Source of the DNA: CAYMDP01 sp964389375
GTDB taxonomy: Bacteria > Bdellovibrionota > Bdellovibrionia > Bdellovibrionales > UBA1609
Assembly (NCBI GenBank): GCA_964389375.1
Contig: CAYMDP010000058.1
Span: forward strand, 1-17,528
DNA length: 17,528 nucleotides
Direction of reading: 5' to 3'
The notes beneath the pieces were generated by a model that searched no databases, was not told the origin of the DNA, and was given only the letters and a program-made list of their open reading frames with translations. The position numbers were made by a program, and so were the translations under genes. Positions 6,924 to 14,167 of this stretch are shown here, piece after piece (the first letter of the stretch is position 1; each line of letters opens with the position of its first letter).

Positions 6924-7185
6924 CGAGTTGCTCCTTTTAGAGGCCTATGTTTCCTCAGCCTCTTAGAGCAAGCGGGGGGCCATGCTAAGTTTCGTACTCA
7001 GAACTAAGCAGGAAGGAGTACAGAGTTTAGGATCGTCCCTATGATGGAAAAAATGTGAAAAGAGGCGACAAAAATTGTGACCTGCTCCGGATTTCTCAAG
7101 ATATTCCCTGTACTTCTATCCGCGTCATTCTTTGACCTCCTTGCCTGGCTATGTTCGATTCAGTTCTTCAATTCGAGGGGGATAA

Positions 7186-8553
7186 ATGGACGGGTTTAAT
7201 CAGCTTTTAAGCCAATTGGTAGGCTATGTTTGGGGTCTTCCCATGGTCATCCTATTAGTGGGGACCGGAATTCTGTTAACTGTGCTTCTTGGCGGGATCC
7301 AGGTTCGGGGCTTTATTCATGCGATTCACGTTCTTCGTGGGCGATTTTCGAGCCCCTCTGATGTGGGAGAAATTAGCCATTTTCAAGCCCTGTGCACGGC
7401 TTTGTCGGCGACCGTAGGCCTTGGAAATATAGCAGGAGTCGCGGTGGCTATTCATATGGGTGGGCCGGGAGCGACCTTTTGGATGGTCTTAACGGGCCTG
7501 GTTGGAATGGCGACAAAATTTTCTGAAGTGACGGTGTCCTTAATGTATCGCCACGTGGACGAAAAGGGTGTGGTTCATGGCGGTGCGATGCACTATATCG
7601 AGCGCGGTCTCGGAAAATCCTGGCGCCCACTTGCGATGTTTTTTGCTTTAGCTTGCGTGGCCGCAAGTTTTGGTGCGGCCAATATGTTTCAGACCAATCA
7701 AGTGGCCTCGATTTTAGAATCAAATTTTCAGATCCCCAGAATTGCTTCGGGCTTGGTTTTGTCTTTTTTAACGGCCATCGTAATTATCGGCGGAATTAAG
7801 CGCATCGGAAAAGTCGCTTCGGTCTTGGTTCCATTTATGGGTGGAGTTTATGTGCTTGGGGCCCTTGCCGTGATCATCATGAACATCGAAGTTGTTCCTG
7901 AGATGCTTTATTTTATTTTTCATGATGCCTTCACTGGAACTGCAGCGGCCGGAGGAATGGCGGGAATCGCGGTACGAGAAGTTTTGGTGCAGGGGGTTCG
8001 AAGGGCTTGTTTTTCGAATGAAGCAGGCCTTGGAACTTCTCCGATTGCCCATTCAGCAGCGACAACCAACGAGCCGGTTCGAGAAGGTGTTGTCGCATTA
8101 CTTGAACCCTTTATCGATACTGTTGTTATTTGTACGATGACCGCATTGGTGATTTTGATTTCCGGAGCTTGGCAGCAGGATGCAACGGGAGTTCAGCTAA
8201 CGGCCATGGCCTTTGACTCTGCAATTCCAGGTTTTGGGGGATACTTTGTTCCTGTGGCTGTGTTTCTTTTTGCCTACTCGACTTTGTTGAGTTGGTCCTA
8301 TTACGGAGAGCGTGCGACGAGTTATCTTTTTGGGGATCGAGGCATCATTGTTTACAAAGTTGCCTATTGTGTCGCCGCAGTCCTTGGGGCGGTTTGGTCT
8401 TTAGAAGAGATTGTGAACTTTTCGGACTTGATGCTGGGGCTGATGGTTGTCCCAAATCTATTGGCCGTATGGCTGCTATATCCAAAGCTTAAAAAAGAAG
8501 TGGATTCTTACTTTTCAAAGCTTAAGAAAGGCGAATTTAAGCGGCACTTCTAA
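7186..8553 (+). CDS. Sodium:alanine/glycine symporter, AGCS family
   Basis: 455-aa inner-membrane protein that should import alanine or glycine with Na+. The start is supported by GAGGGGG at 7175-7181. Family landmarks occur in order: A-T-V-G-L-G-N-I-A-G-V (75-85), the signature M-G-G-P-G-A-T-F-W-M (91-100), T-K-F-S-E (110-114), Y-R-H-V-D-E-K-G, and later F-S-N-E-A-G-L-G-T-S-P-I-A-H-S-A-A followed by F-I-D-T-V-V-I-C-T-M-T-A-L. About ten or eleven hydrophobic segments fit the family. One small departure is G-G-A-M-H-Y-I at about 132-138, where most members have G-G-P-x-Y-Y-I. It is flanked by a 262-base divergent region upstream and a REP-like hairpin just after its stop, and seems monocistronic. 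Confidence 0.95.
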   Translation: MDGFNQLLSQLVGYVWGLPMVILLVGTGILLTVLLGGIQVRGFIHAIHVLRGRFSSPSDVGEISHFQALCTALSATVGLGNIAGVAVAIHMGGPGATFWMVLTGLVGMATKFSEVTVSLMYRHVDEKGVVHGGAMHYIERGLGKSWRPLAMFFALACVAASFGAANMFQTNQVASILESNFQIPRIASGLVLSFLTAIVIIGGIKRIGKVASVLVPFMGGVYVLGALAVIIMNIEVVPEMLYFIFHDAFTGTAAAGGMAGIAVREVLVQGVRRACFSNEAGLGTSPIAHSAATTNEPVREGVVALLEPFIDTVVICTMTALVILISGAWQQDATGVQLTAMAFDSAIPGFGGYFVPVAVFLFAYSTLLSWSYYGERATSYLFGDRGIIVYKVAYCVAAVLGAVWSLEEIVNFSDLMLGLMVVPNLLAVWLLYPKLKKEVDSYFSKLKKGEFKRHF

Positions 8554-8558
8554 AAAAG

Positions 8559-8587
8559 GTGCCAGGTCCGATAATCGGACCTGGCAC
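8559..8587. repeat. REP-like hairpin, 13-bp perfect stem
   Basis: GTGCCAGGTCCGA (8559-8571), loop TAA, TCGGACCTGGCAC (8575-8587). It lies six bases after the symporter stop. An A-run precedes it, so it would look like an intrinsic terminator only for minus-strand transcription; on the symporter strand no T-run follows. A near copy stands at 13490-13518. Confidence 0.9.
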
Positions 8588-8965
8588 TGATCGAATAAGG
8601 TGGGGCGCCGAATTGCTGTGGCGCAAATATGGGCCTACAGTAGAAATATGGCGGTCTGTCATTTGTCTAAAGTTAGGCTCAACGTGAAATAATTGGCTCC
8701 TGAAGCTTGGGCAAAATCTTTGCCGTGAATTGTTATCATACAGAAATAATTACACTTTTGATCATATGGCGGACAGGGATTCTAGGCTCACCGCTTGCTT
8801 GAATGCAGGTGAGTAAGTGACTGAATTTGATAGTTTTTTGGATTGACAGCGAAAGTAGACTCGATGCATAACCAGTGCTTCTTGCGCGCCTCTGTGGGGC
8901 CGTGAGCTATGAAACGTATAACGATTTAACAAAAATCTAACAAAGTAAAGTTACAAGGAGATTCC
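8588..8965. other. Long upstream region of the barrel gene, no gene seen
   Basis: Together with the hairpin just before it, this makes a 412-base gap between the symporter and the outer-membrane gene. I see no convincing coding frame. The last 125 bases hold the promoter for the downstream gene and a leader of about 87 bases; the first 250 bases show nothing I can name. Confidence 0.6.
8843..8872 (+). promoter_or_regulatory. Promoter of the outer-membrane barrel gene
   Basis: A perfect TTGACA (8843-8848) is followed after 18 bases by CATAAC (8867-8872). The start of transcription would be near 8879, giving a leader of about 87 bases that ends in the strong ribosome site AAGGAG before the ATG at 8966. 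Confidence 0.6.
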
Positions 8966-9949
8966 ATGACTAAGTATTCACTAGCTCTCGCGGTGTTACT
9001 CGCAGGTTTGTCTTTCTCTGCACAAGCAGAAGAGCAAAGCTCAGGCGAAACAAAAGCAAAAGTTCAAGATGTCAGCCCTGACGCCCTAGAAAAAGAAGGC
9101 GACATCGATGAGTTGATCACAAACAGAAAGCTTCGCGCTGAAACTGGATCAAAATCAAAGTACTCTATTTCTTCTAGCTGGAACTACGCCGGTGCAAACC
9201 TAGGTTCTCCGCTTTCAAAAGATCGCCCTAACATTACAGGATCTTCTGCGACTCGTTCAGTTCCTCGTTTAACTGGCGGAGTTGGCGTAAAGTACAGAGC
9301 GACTCAAAAAGACAGCTTCTCTTTAGGTGTTGATCTTGGAATCACTGAACCTTTTCACACTCCTTATGGAAAGACTAAGGCGAACAAGCTTGAGTTCAAC
9401 GAGCCAGATTTAGGTTACACTCACCTAAACAAGCTTGGTGATGTTCAGTCAGTAAGCTCTTTGAACTTAACAATGTACACATCTGAGTTCTTGAGAAACA
9501 TTGGTTACCAGGCCGCTCTTGGTGCGTCTCAGATTTTTCTTTACGACGTAGGTGCTTCTGGACTTAGCGTTGGAGTTCTTTTGGGAGCTGGAGTTTATCA
9601 GTTCGATAAAGAAAACCAGATTGTGACTGAACTTGCAAATAAAAACAATCCAGCAGGTCAACCAGCGAACGTCGCTCAGTCAGATCATTATGTAGGTGCG
9701 TATCCAATGCTTGAGTACGTGATCAACGATAAGTTGAATTTCCGCACAATTTCTGGAGTCTGGGTTTATGAGCATGCCCGAACTGCTGAAGTTGGAACTT
9801 ACACAAAGAACTTGATCTATCAGTCTATCGGACTAGGGATCTCTGTTACTCGTGATATCTACCTTTATCCAAACGTTCAGATCTTGCCTGAGAACGTTCG
9901 TGCAGATCTTACGAACTGGGCATTGGCTGCAAACATCAACGTATTCTAA
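8966..9949 (+). CDS. Outer-membrane beta-barrel protein, probably highly expressed
   Basis: 327 aa. Signal peptide 1-21 with cleavage after A-Q-A; residues 22-60 are charged and probably a periplasmic plug or linker (E-E-Q-S-S-G-E-T-K-A-K). The rest alternates strand-like segments (Y-S-I-S-S-S-W-N-Y, G-V-G-V-K-Y-R-A, S-F-S-L-G-V-D-L-G-I, L-S-V-G-V-L-L-G-A-G-V-Y) and ends N-W-A-L-A-A-N-I-N-V-F; a terminal Phe is the usual barrel-assembly signal. Codon choice is unlike its neighbours: Asn is almost always AAC, whereas AAT is common around it, the pattern of a strongly expressed gene. A TTGACA promoter, AAGGAG ribosome site and a textbook terminator agree with this. Specific function (porin or structural) cannot be told. 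Confidence 0.85.
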   Translation: MTKYSLALAVLLAGLSFSAQAEEQSSGETKAKVQDVSPDALEKEGDIDELITNRKLRAETGSKSKYSISSSWNYAGANLGSPLSKDRPNITGSSATRSVPRLTGGVGVKYRATQKDSFSLGVDLGITEPFHTPYGKTKANKLEFNEPDLGYTHLNKLGDVQSVSSLNLTMYTSEFLRNIGYQAALGASQIFLYDVGASGLSVGVLLGAGVYQFDKENQIVTELANKNNPAGQPANVAQSDHYVGAYPMLEYVINDKLNFRTISGVWVYEHARTAEVGTYTKNLIYQSIGLGISVTRDIYLYPNVQILPENVRADLTNWALAANINVF

Positions 9950-9962
9950 GTTGATGATTTAG

Positions 9963-9983
9963 GACCTTTCTTCGAGAAGGGTC
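9963..9983 (+). terminator. Auxiliary hairpin ahead of the main terminator
   Basis: GACCTTTC (9963-9970ish) pairs with GAAGGGTC across a TTCGA loop, eight pairs with one G-U. It is 14 bases after the stop of the barrel gene and just upstream of the strong terminator. It may protect the mRNA 3' end. Confidence 0.4.
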
Positions 9984-9991
9984 TTGAAAAG

Positions 9992-10023
9992 AAAAAGGCA
10001 ACTCTTGATGAGTTGCCTTTTTT
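9992..10023 (+). terminator. Rho-independent terminator of the barrel gene
   Basis: AAAAAGGCAACTC (9992-10004), loop TTGAT, GAGTTGCCTTTTT (10010-10022), 13 base pairs running into a T-tract. The A-run on the left also makes it able to act on the opposite strand. Confidence 0.92.
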
Positions 10024-10225
10024 ATTTGTTTTTAGAGTTTTACCTATGGGTACTTCCGGGTATTTGAGCCTAGCCCCATCCCTTCCTCGGTTTTCTCTTG
10101 GGATTTCTCCCGAAGAAATCTAATGGGTACGAGATTCATTTAATTTTAAGAGATTAAACAAGAAATTAAATAAGAGATAAAACTTGAGAGCCAGCCGCTA
10201 TTGGCCGCCCCCAAAGTTTTGTGGT

Positions 10226-10978
10226 CTACATCGAAGCGACTTTCTTTCTTAGTCCTAAGCGCTCTTGGATTTCTTTGTATTCTTTGTCCATAAACTGAGC
10301 CGTGTTTTCGCCAAGCTTTCGGATATTGCTGATCGCATCGTGGGCTTGTTCGAAGCGCTCGTTTTGAATTAAAAATTCAATATAAGACTGCGCGATGGTG
10401 ACCTGAAAAACATCAGGCTTTGCAGCAAGCGCTTTCTCGTAATAGCGAACGGCTGTATCGATCTTTCCCGTGGCGCCTAAGCTTCTTGCAAAGTTGTAGG
10501 CCGCAACATAATTGTCTCCACCGATCTGAAAGTAAGCGGTGTAGGTCTCGACGGCTTCAGCCCATTTGCTGCGTTGAACTTGAAGCGTCCCAAGTTCCTC
10601 TAAAGTTTCAATAGAAGACTGGTTTTGTTTGAAGGCCAAAAATAATGATCTTTCAGTGCAATCATGTTTTAAGCGTTCTGCACAAATCGCGGCAAGGGAT
10701 CGATAGTCCTCGTAGCTTGCGGTTCGAGTCAATTCTTTTGCCTTTAGAGGAATCACACTTAAGAAGTGGCGGTCCCAATTGATAAACTGAATGATGGCTA
10801 AAAGAAAAAGCGAAGAAGTAAAAGTAAATGTTAATGCAGTCTTCATTTGAGTTTTTCGGTCACTCTTAGAAGTTGATGCAGCACTGGTCCAGCCACAACT
10901 GCAAACAACTGTAGATCCGAGGAGTCGTTCTTCTGGGATGGTGTTTTGACATTTTGGGCATTGAACGAACTTGTACAT
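10226..10978 (-). CDS. Zinc-ribbon, single-TM, TPR-repeat protein
   Basis: 250 aa, ATG at 10978 with GAGGAG seven bases or so upstream. An N-terminal zinc ribbon has C7-P-K-C10 and C26-S-C28-G. One transmembrane segment (about 47-66) follows, then a charged helix region and a C-terminal TPR-type helical repeat (about 120-235; Y-x-x-A-x-x-x-x-x-A-L-A-A-K-P-D is a typical TPR helix pair). The zinc ribbon would be cytosolic and the TPR domain periplasmic. TPR domains bind protein partners, so an assembly or scaffolding role is plausible, but no partner is suggested by context. A 158-base gap separates it from lysR on the same strand. Confidence 0.85.
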   Translation of the reverse strand: MYKFVQCPKCQNTIPEERLLGSTVVCSCGWTSAASTSKSDRKTQMKTALTFTFTSSLFLLAIIQFINWDRHFLSVIPLKAKELTRTASYEDYRSLAAICAERLKHDCTERSLFLAFKQNQSSIETLEELGTLQVQRSKWAEAVETYTAYFQIGGDNYVAAYNFARSLGATGKIDTAVRYYEKALAAKPDVFQVTIAQSYIEFLIQNERFEQAHDAISNIRKLGENTAQFMDKEYKEIQERLGLRKKVASM

Positions 10979-11136
10979 AATAATCTCCTCAATTCAGTTA
11001 GTGTTAACCGTCTCACTATCGAACGCTTAGTCGAAGGCAAGACTGCTGCCACTTAATGAGAGAGCAGAAAGCGTGCCGGACTAGACCCCTTTTGAGTGAA
11101 GGAAAAGAGTCAGGTTTCAGGCAGTGTCTAGTGGCT

Positions 11137-12003
11137 TTACAATGCGGGCAAATTTTCCCAGAAGAATTTTTCGACGGGGCCCATCTCGCGATGAGACGCA
11201 CGAATCAATTTTAATTCTCTGTATATAGGCTTTCCAAAAGAGATGCGGCGAAGGCTTTGATTTTTAAGCTCATTTTCAATCATATGCTTAGGCATATTGC
11301 CCCAGCCTAGGCCCGATAATAGAAATGCTTTCTTTGTGTGAAAGTCAGTCACTCTCCAGGAGTTGCCTCCCTCGAGCACGCCTGCGGTACTTTGGCTTTT
11401 GGTGCTTGGAGAGTCTGAGACGATGATTTGGGTATAAGAAGAAAGTTCAGAGGCAGACCAATTTTTGTCATCTAGTTGAGGTAAATAATTTGGGGCGCAA
11501 ACGGGGAAGAGCTCGATATTTCCAGAGGGGCGGCTTTCGAAGGGACCCATGGGGGGATCAAGTTCAGTCAGGGCAAGTTCTGCACGGCACTCCGAGACCG
11601 CTTCAAGAGGGCCTTTAAGAGACGAGATCTCAAGCCGCAGCTGAGTTAAGGGAAATTGGGTTTGAAGGCTTTTAAAAAAATCTAAAAAAATATCTAGAGG
11701 GATTAGGTTACTGATGCAGACTCTTAAAACGGGTTCTACTCCAGAGTTTAAAGTTGAAGCAAAAAGCTTTAAAGCCTCGAGGTCTTTCAGTAGTGGCTTT
11801 GTTTTTTCTAAAAACTGTTGTCCCGAAGGGGTTAGGCTTGGGCGATAACTTTTGCGATCGAATAGTTCTAGATTTAACTCTTGCTCGAGATTCTTAATCG
11901 AATAGCTGATGGCAGATTGAGCCTTATTCAGCTTTTCTGCGGCAGCTCTGAAGCTGCCGGATTCTGCGATCGTGATTAGAGCTTCAAGTTGATCTAAGGT
12001 CAT
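11137..12003 (-). CDS. LysR-family transcriptional regulator
   Basis: 288 aa. Residues 1-60 are the typical LysR winged helix-turn-helix (M-T-L-D-Q-L-E-A-L-I-T-I-A-E-S-G-S-F-R-A-A-A-E-K-L, Q-S-A-I-S-Y-S-I-K-N-L-E-Q-E-L, L-F-D-R, L-T-P-S-G). Residues about 90-288 correspond to the effector-binding domain. The start ATG at 12003 has its AAGGAG about 14 bases away, unusually far. The gene diverges from doxX and pirin, the standard layout for a LysR regulator and its target operon, and the shared region contains a T-N11-A site and a 20-bp palindrome. The effector is unknown; quinones or flavonoid-like electrophiles would fit a pirin/DoxX target but this is inference. Confidence 0.93.
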   Translation of the reverse strand: MTLDQLEALITIAESGSFRAAAEKLNKAQSAISYSIKNLEQELNLELFDRKSYRPSLTPSGQQFLEKTKPLLKDLEALKLFASTLNSGVEPVLRVCISNLIPLDIFLDFFKSLQTQFPLTQLRLEISSLKGPLEAVSECRAELALTELDPPMGPFESRPSGNIELFPVCAPNYLPQLDDKNWSASELSSYTQIIVSDSPSTKSQSTAGVLEGGNSWRVTDFHTKKAFLLSGLGWGNMPKHMIENELKNQSLRRISFGKPIYRELKLIRASHREMGPVEKFFWENLPAL

Positions 12004-12084
12004 TGGTAAAGTGGATTCTCCTTCTTTCTGGATCGGGCACAGCGATAGGCAGAGCGCGCCGAACTCTACCGGATTTTCACAGTC

Positions 12085-12104
12085 TTACTCCGGCGCCGGA
12101 GTAA
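12085..12104. promoter_or_regulatory. 20-bp perfect palindrome in the lysR-doxX region
   Basis: TTACTCCGGCGCCGGAGTAA is its own reverse complement. Its centre is about 40 bases upstream of the start predicted from the TATAAT at 12123-12128, a typical activator position. Its 16-bp core occurs again at 16278-16293, so it could be a repeat element rather than an operator. Confidence 0.6.
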
Positions 12105-12122
12105 CTTTATGGCTTAATACAA

Positions 12123-12141
12123 TATAATCTAAAAAATAGAT
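12123..12141 (+). promoter_or_regulatory. TATAAT box overlapped by a LysR-type T-N11-A site
   Basis: TATAAT is at 12123-12128; no good -35 box stands 16-18 bases upstream, as expected for an activated promoter. ATCTAAAAAATAGAT (12127-12141) has perfect five-base arms and fits T-N11-A / ATC-N9-GAT, the general LysR-type box. It overlaps the -10 end and start region. Confidence 0.45.
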
Positions 12142-12266
12142 CATTTTAAGCTAAAAATTATGCTTTTTTTAGATCAAAATATGGCCGAGACTAGTTTTAA
12201 CAAGACTAAGGATTGAGGTTGAAGGTATTTCGGCAGCAGGTTCTTAGTAAAACAAAGGAGTTAGAT

Positions 12267-12653
12267 ATGTTTTCAAAAGGATCGATAGCAGCTAGGTATT
12301 TCTTAGGGGTCATTATGCTGGTATTTGGACTGAACAAGTTCATTGGCTTTATTCCCCAGCCACCCCCTCCAGAAAGCGCTCAGGCCTTTATGGGCGGCTT
12401 GTTTCAAGCAGGCTACTTCTTTCCGACCTTGGCTCTTACAGAGATTGTGGTGGGAGCCTTGTTGCTTGCGAACCTATTTGTACCTTTGGCTCTTGTGATC
12501 ATCGCTCCGGTGATTTTACAGATTGTACTTTACCATCTGTTTTTAGCTCCGGATCCAATGGGCACGGGAATGGCTTTTATGTTGTTAGCATCAGGAATTG
12601 TTGTAGCCCTAAGTCGATGGCCAAGCTTTTCAGGTCTATTAAAGGCGAAGTAA
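12267..12653 (+). CDS. DoxX-family membrane protein
   Basis: 128 aa with four hydrophobic segments, the DoxX size and topology. The start at 12267 is set by AAAGGAG (12254-12260); the frame is open further to a TTG at 12213 but those residues are polar and have no ribosome site. Recognisable family elements are A-R-Y-F-L-G-V-I-M-L-V-F-G-L-N-K-F, the short P-Q-P-P-P-P loop, G-A-L-L-L-A-N and L-Y-H-L-F-L-A-P-D-P. DoxX proteins sit in the inner membrane and are linked with thiol or quinone redox and oxidative stress in several bacteria; the biochemical role here is unknown. It probably forms one unit with the pirin gene 126 bases downstream, under the divergent LysR. Confidence 0.88.
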   Translation: MFSKGSIAARYFLGVIMLVFGLNKFIGFIPQPPPPESAQAFMGGLFQAGYFFPTLALTEIVVGALLLANLFVPLALVIIAPVILQIVLYHLFLAPDPMGTGMAFMLLASGIVVALSRWPSFSGLLKAK

Positions 12654-12779
12654 GGTTTTATATAGACCCCTGGCTGGCATCAGCGGAGATCGTGATTTTA
12701 TCCCGAGGAGTTCAGATCGCTATGGATGATCTGGGCCCGGGGGGTCTTGAGAAATATTTTTGAATGAAAGAGGTGAGTC

Positions 12780-13478
12780 ATGAGAATGAGAAAATCCGAA
12801 GAAAGAGGTTACTTTAAAAACTATTGGCTCGAAGCCCGCCACAGCTTTTCTTTTAGTAGTTACTACGATGAGAAGTGGCTGCATTTTGGACGCATGAGAG
12901 TCTTAAATCACGATCGTGTCGCGCCAGAGACTGGCTTTGGATCTCACCCTCATGACAATATGGAAATTGTGACCTACATCATTCGCGGTCTTATCGAGCA
13001 CGAAGATAGTATGGGAAACAAAAAGCAAATCAAAGCCGGTGAAGTGCAGAGAATGTCTGCGGGCACAGGGGTGACCCATAGTGAAATGAACCCTTCTGCT
13101 TCCGAAGAGCTAGAGCTTTTTCAGTTATGGTTTTTTCCCGAGCGAAAAGGCGATAAGCCCTCTTATGAGCAAAAAGGCTATTCAAGGGAAGAAAAACTAA
13201 ACCAGCTACGTTTGGTGGTCTCTCCTGAAGGCAAAGATGGAAGTGTGCAAATTCACACGCCGGTCCATATGTTTGCCTCGGTTCTAGAGCCCAAGAAAAA
13301 GGTGAGTTTAGAAAAAGGATTTGAAAAGGCCTGGATTCAAGTGGCGACTGGAAAGATTCGTGTAGCGGGTATCGAGCTTGCCGCCGGAGATGGAGTTGGG
13401 CTAGATCCCGAGGATTTAAAAAAAGAAATCGAGATCGAAGGTCTGGAAGAATCCGAATTTATTATTATTTGTCCTTAA
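12780..13478 (+). CDS. Pirin family protein, YhhW-type (quercetinase-like)
   Basis: 232 aa bicupin of the YhhW/pirin group. Metal ligands in the N-terminal cupin are visible: F-G-S-H56-P-H58-D-N-M-E-I-V-T-Y and G-T-G-V-T-H100-S-E102, the same set that binds metal in E. coli YhhW. E-H-E-D-S-M-G-N, A-G-E-V-Q-R-M-S-A-G-T-G and the middle L-V-V-S-P-E-G-K-D-G-S segment match that subgroup closely. YhhW can open the flavonol ring of quercetin in vitro; the physiological substrate is not settled. Ribosome site GAGGTGAG precedes the ATG at 12780; a second ATG two codons in is possible. Pairing with DoxX and a divergent LysR suggests an inducible response to redox-active aromatics. A REP-like hairpin lies just after the stop. 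Confidence 0.94.
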   Translation: MRMRKSEERGYFKNYWLEARHSFSFSSYYDEKWLHFGRMRVLNHDRVAPETGFGSHPHDNMEIVTYIIRGLIEHEDSMGNKKQIKAGEVQRMSAGTGVTHSEMNPSASEELELFQLWFFPERKGDKPSYEQKGYSREEKLNQLRLVVSPEGKDGSVQIHTPVHMFASVLEPKKKVSLEKGFEKAWIQVATGKIRVAGIELAAGDGVGLDPEDLKKEIEIEGLEESEFIIICP

Positions 13479-13489
13479 TTTTCTCAATA

Positions 13490-13518
13490 GTGCCAGGTCT
13501 GGTTTTCGGACCTGGCAC
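13490..13518. repeat. REP-like hairpin, second copy
   Basis: GTGCCAGGTCTG (13490-13501), loop GTTTT, CGGACCTGGCAC (13507-13518), 12 pairs with one G-U. It shares the outer ten bases of both arms with the element at 8559-8587. It lies between convergent genes and has no T-run on either side. Confidence 0.88.
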
Positions 13519-13536
13519 GGACTCCCTTGATTAGCT

Positions 13537-14001
13537 TTATCTGTTTAAGTAGCCATTTAGTGCATGTCCCTCGCAGCCAACTGGGGCAGAGACACTACTG
13601 GTATCAGTATTTGAGATCACTCTTACATGGACCGCTTTGCTATAGTTACCAACCTTGTAGACTGTAGGGTCCAAGATCATTACCCGAGATCCAGCGCCAA
13701 CGTACGACCAGCTACAGGTTTTAGTGCTGGGCTCAAGATAATGACCATCTGTGATCCTTCCCCAGACGCCTTCATGAGGATCATTGTCCCAACCTTGTTC
13801 GGCTTGGCAGATATCGCGTATCTTCAAAACAGCTGAAGTTAATATCTGCTCTTTTTCGCCCCGGCGAGCAGTCAGAGTCGCATCTAAAGCCGATTGTGAA
13901 AAGCGAGTGATGGCCTCAGGTCTACAGTCTGTCAGAGGTTCGGCATGGGTGGTATGACTTCCGGAAAGAAAGACTATGACAGCGAGAATTAATTTATGCA
14001 C
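13537..14001 (-). CDS. Small secreted protein of unknown function (GTG start)
   Basis: 154 aa from a GTG at 14001. This start is chosen because GGAGA lies about five bases upstream and because it opens a signal peptide (H-K-L-I-L-A-V-I-V-F-L-S-G, cleavage after T-H-A). A longer frame to 14112 exists, but its extra 37 residues lack signal or ribosome support and overlap a promoter-like stretch. The mature protein of about 135 residues has four cysteines (T-D-C-R-P, R-D-I-C-Q, K-T-C-S-W, G-C-E-G), likely two disulphides, and ends G-Y-L-N-R. No family recognised. It lies downstream of hisS on the same strand but with its own promoter, so is probably independent. Confidence 0.75.
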   Translation of the reverse strand: MHKLILAVIVFLSGSHTTHAEPLTDCRPEAITRFSQSALDATLTARRGEKEQILTSAVLKIRDICQAEQGWDNDPHEGVWGRITDGHYLEPSTKTCSWSYVGAGSRVMILDPTVYKVGNYSKAVHVRVISNTDTSSVSAPVGCEGHALNGYLNR

Positions 14002-14036
14002 AGGGGTCTCCGTTGATTGGTTATTTAATAGAAAAA

Positions 14037-14064
14037 TTTCTAGCATCACATAAGGAACAGACAA
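14037..14064 (-). promoter_or_regulatory. Possible promoter of the small secreted protein
   Basis: On the minus strand TTGTCT (14059-14064), 16 bases, TAGAAA (14037-14042). The predicted start of transcription is near 14030, about 29 bases before the GTG at 14001. Confidence 0.3.
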
Positions 14065-14167
14065 TAATTTAGGATGTGTAAAAAGATTATCGGGTGCTAA
14101 ATGCCTGCGCACCTGTTGGATCTAGCGGTGCATCCTGTCTCCAGTTTGGACCTGGAGCCTGCTGGAC

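Noticed and set aside
7040..7057. Five-codon leader frame (ATGATG...TGA) upstream of the symporter
   Set aside because: Too short and without nearby attenuator structure to support a leader peptide.
11080..11132. ACTAGAC/GTCTAGT inverted pair between lysR and the TPR gene
   Set aside because: Seven bases separated by about 40; likely chance.
14002..14112. Upstream extension of the small secreted protein to 14112
   Set aside because: It would bury the signal peptide, lacks a ribosome site and overlaps a promoter-like stretch.
14113..14167. GGACCTGGAG and TGGACCTAAG stretch after hisS as another REP copy
   Set aside because: It shares only GGACCTGG with the family and forms just a 6-bp stem, so membership is not supported.
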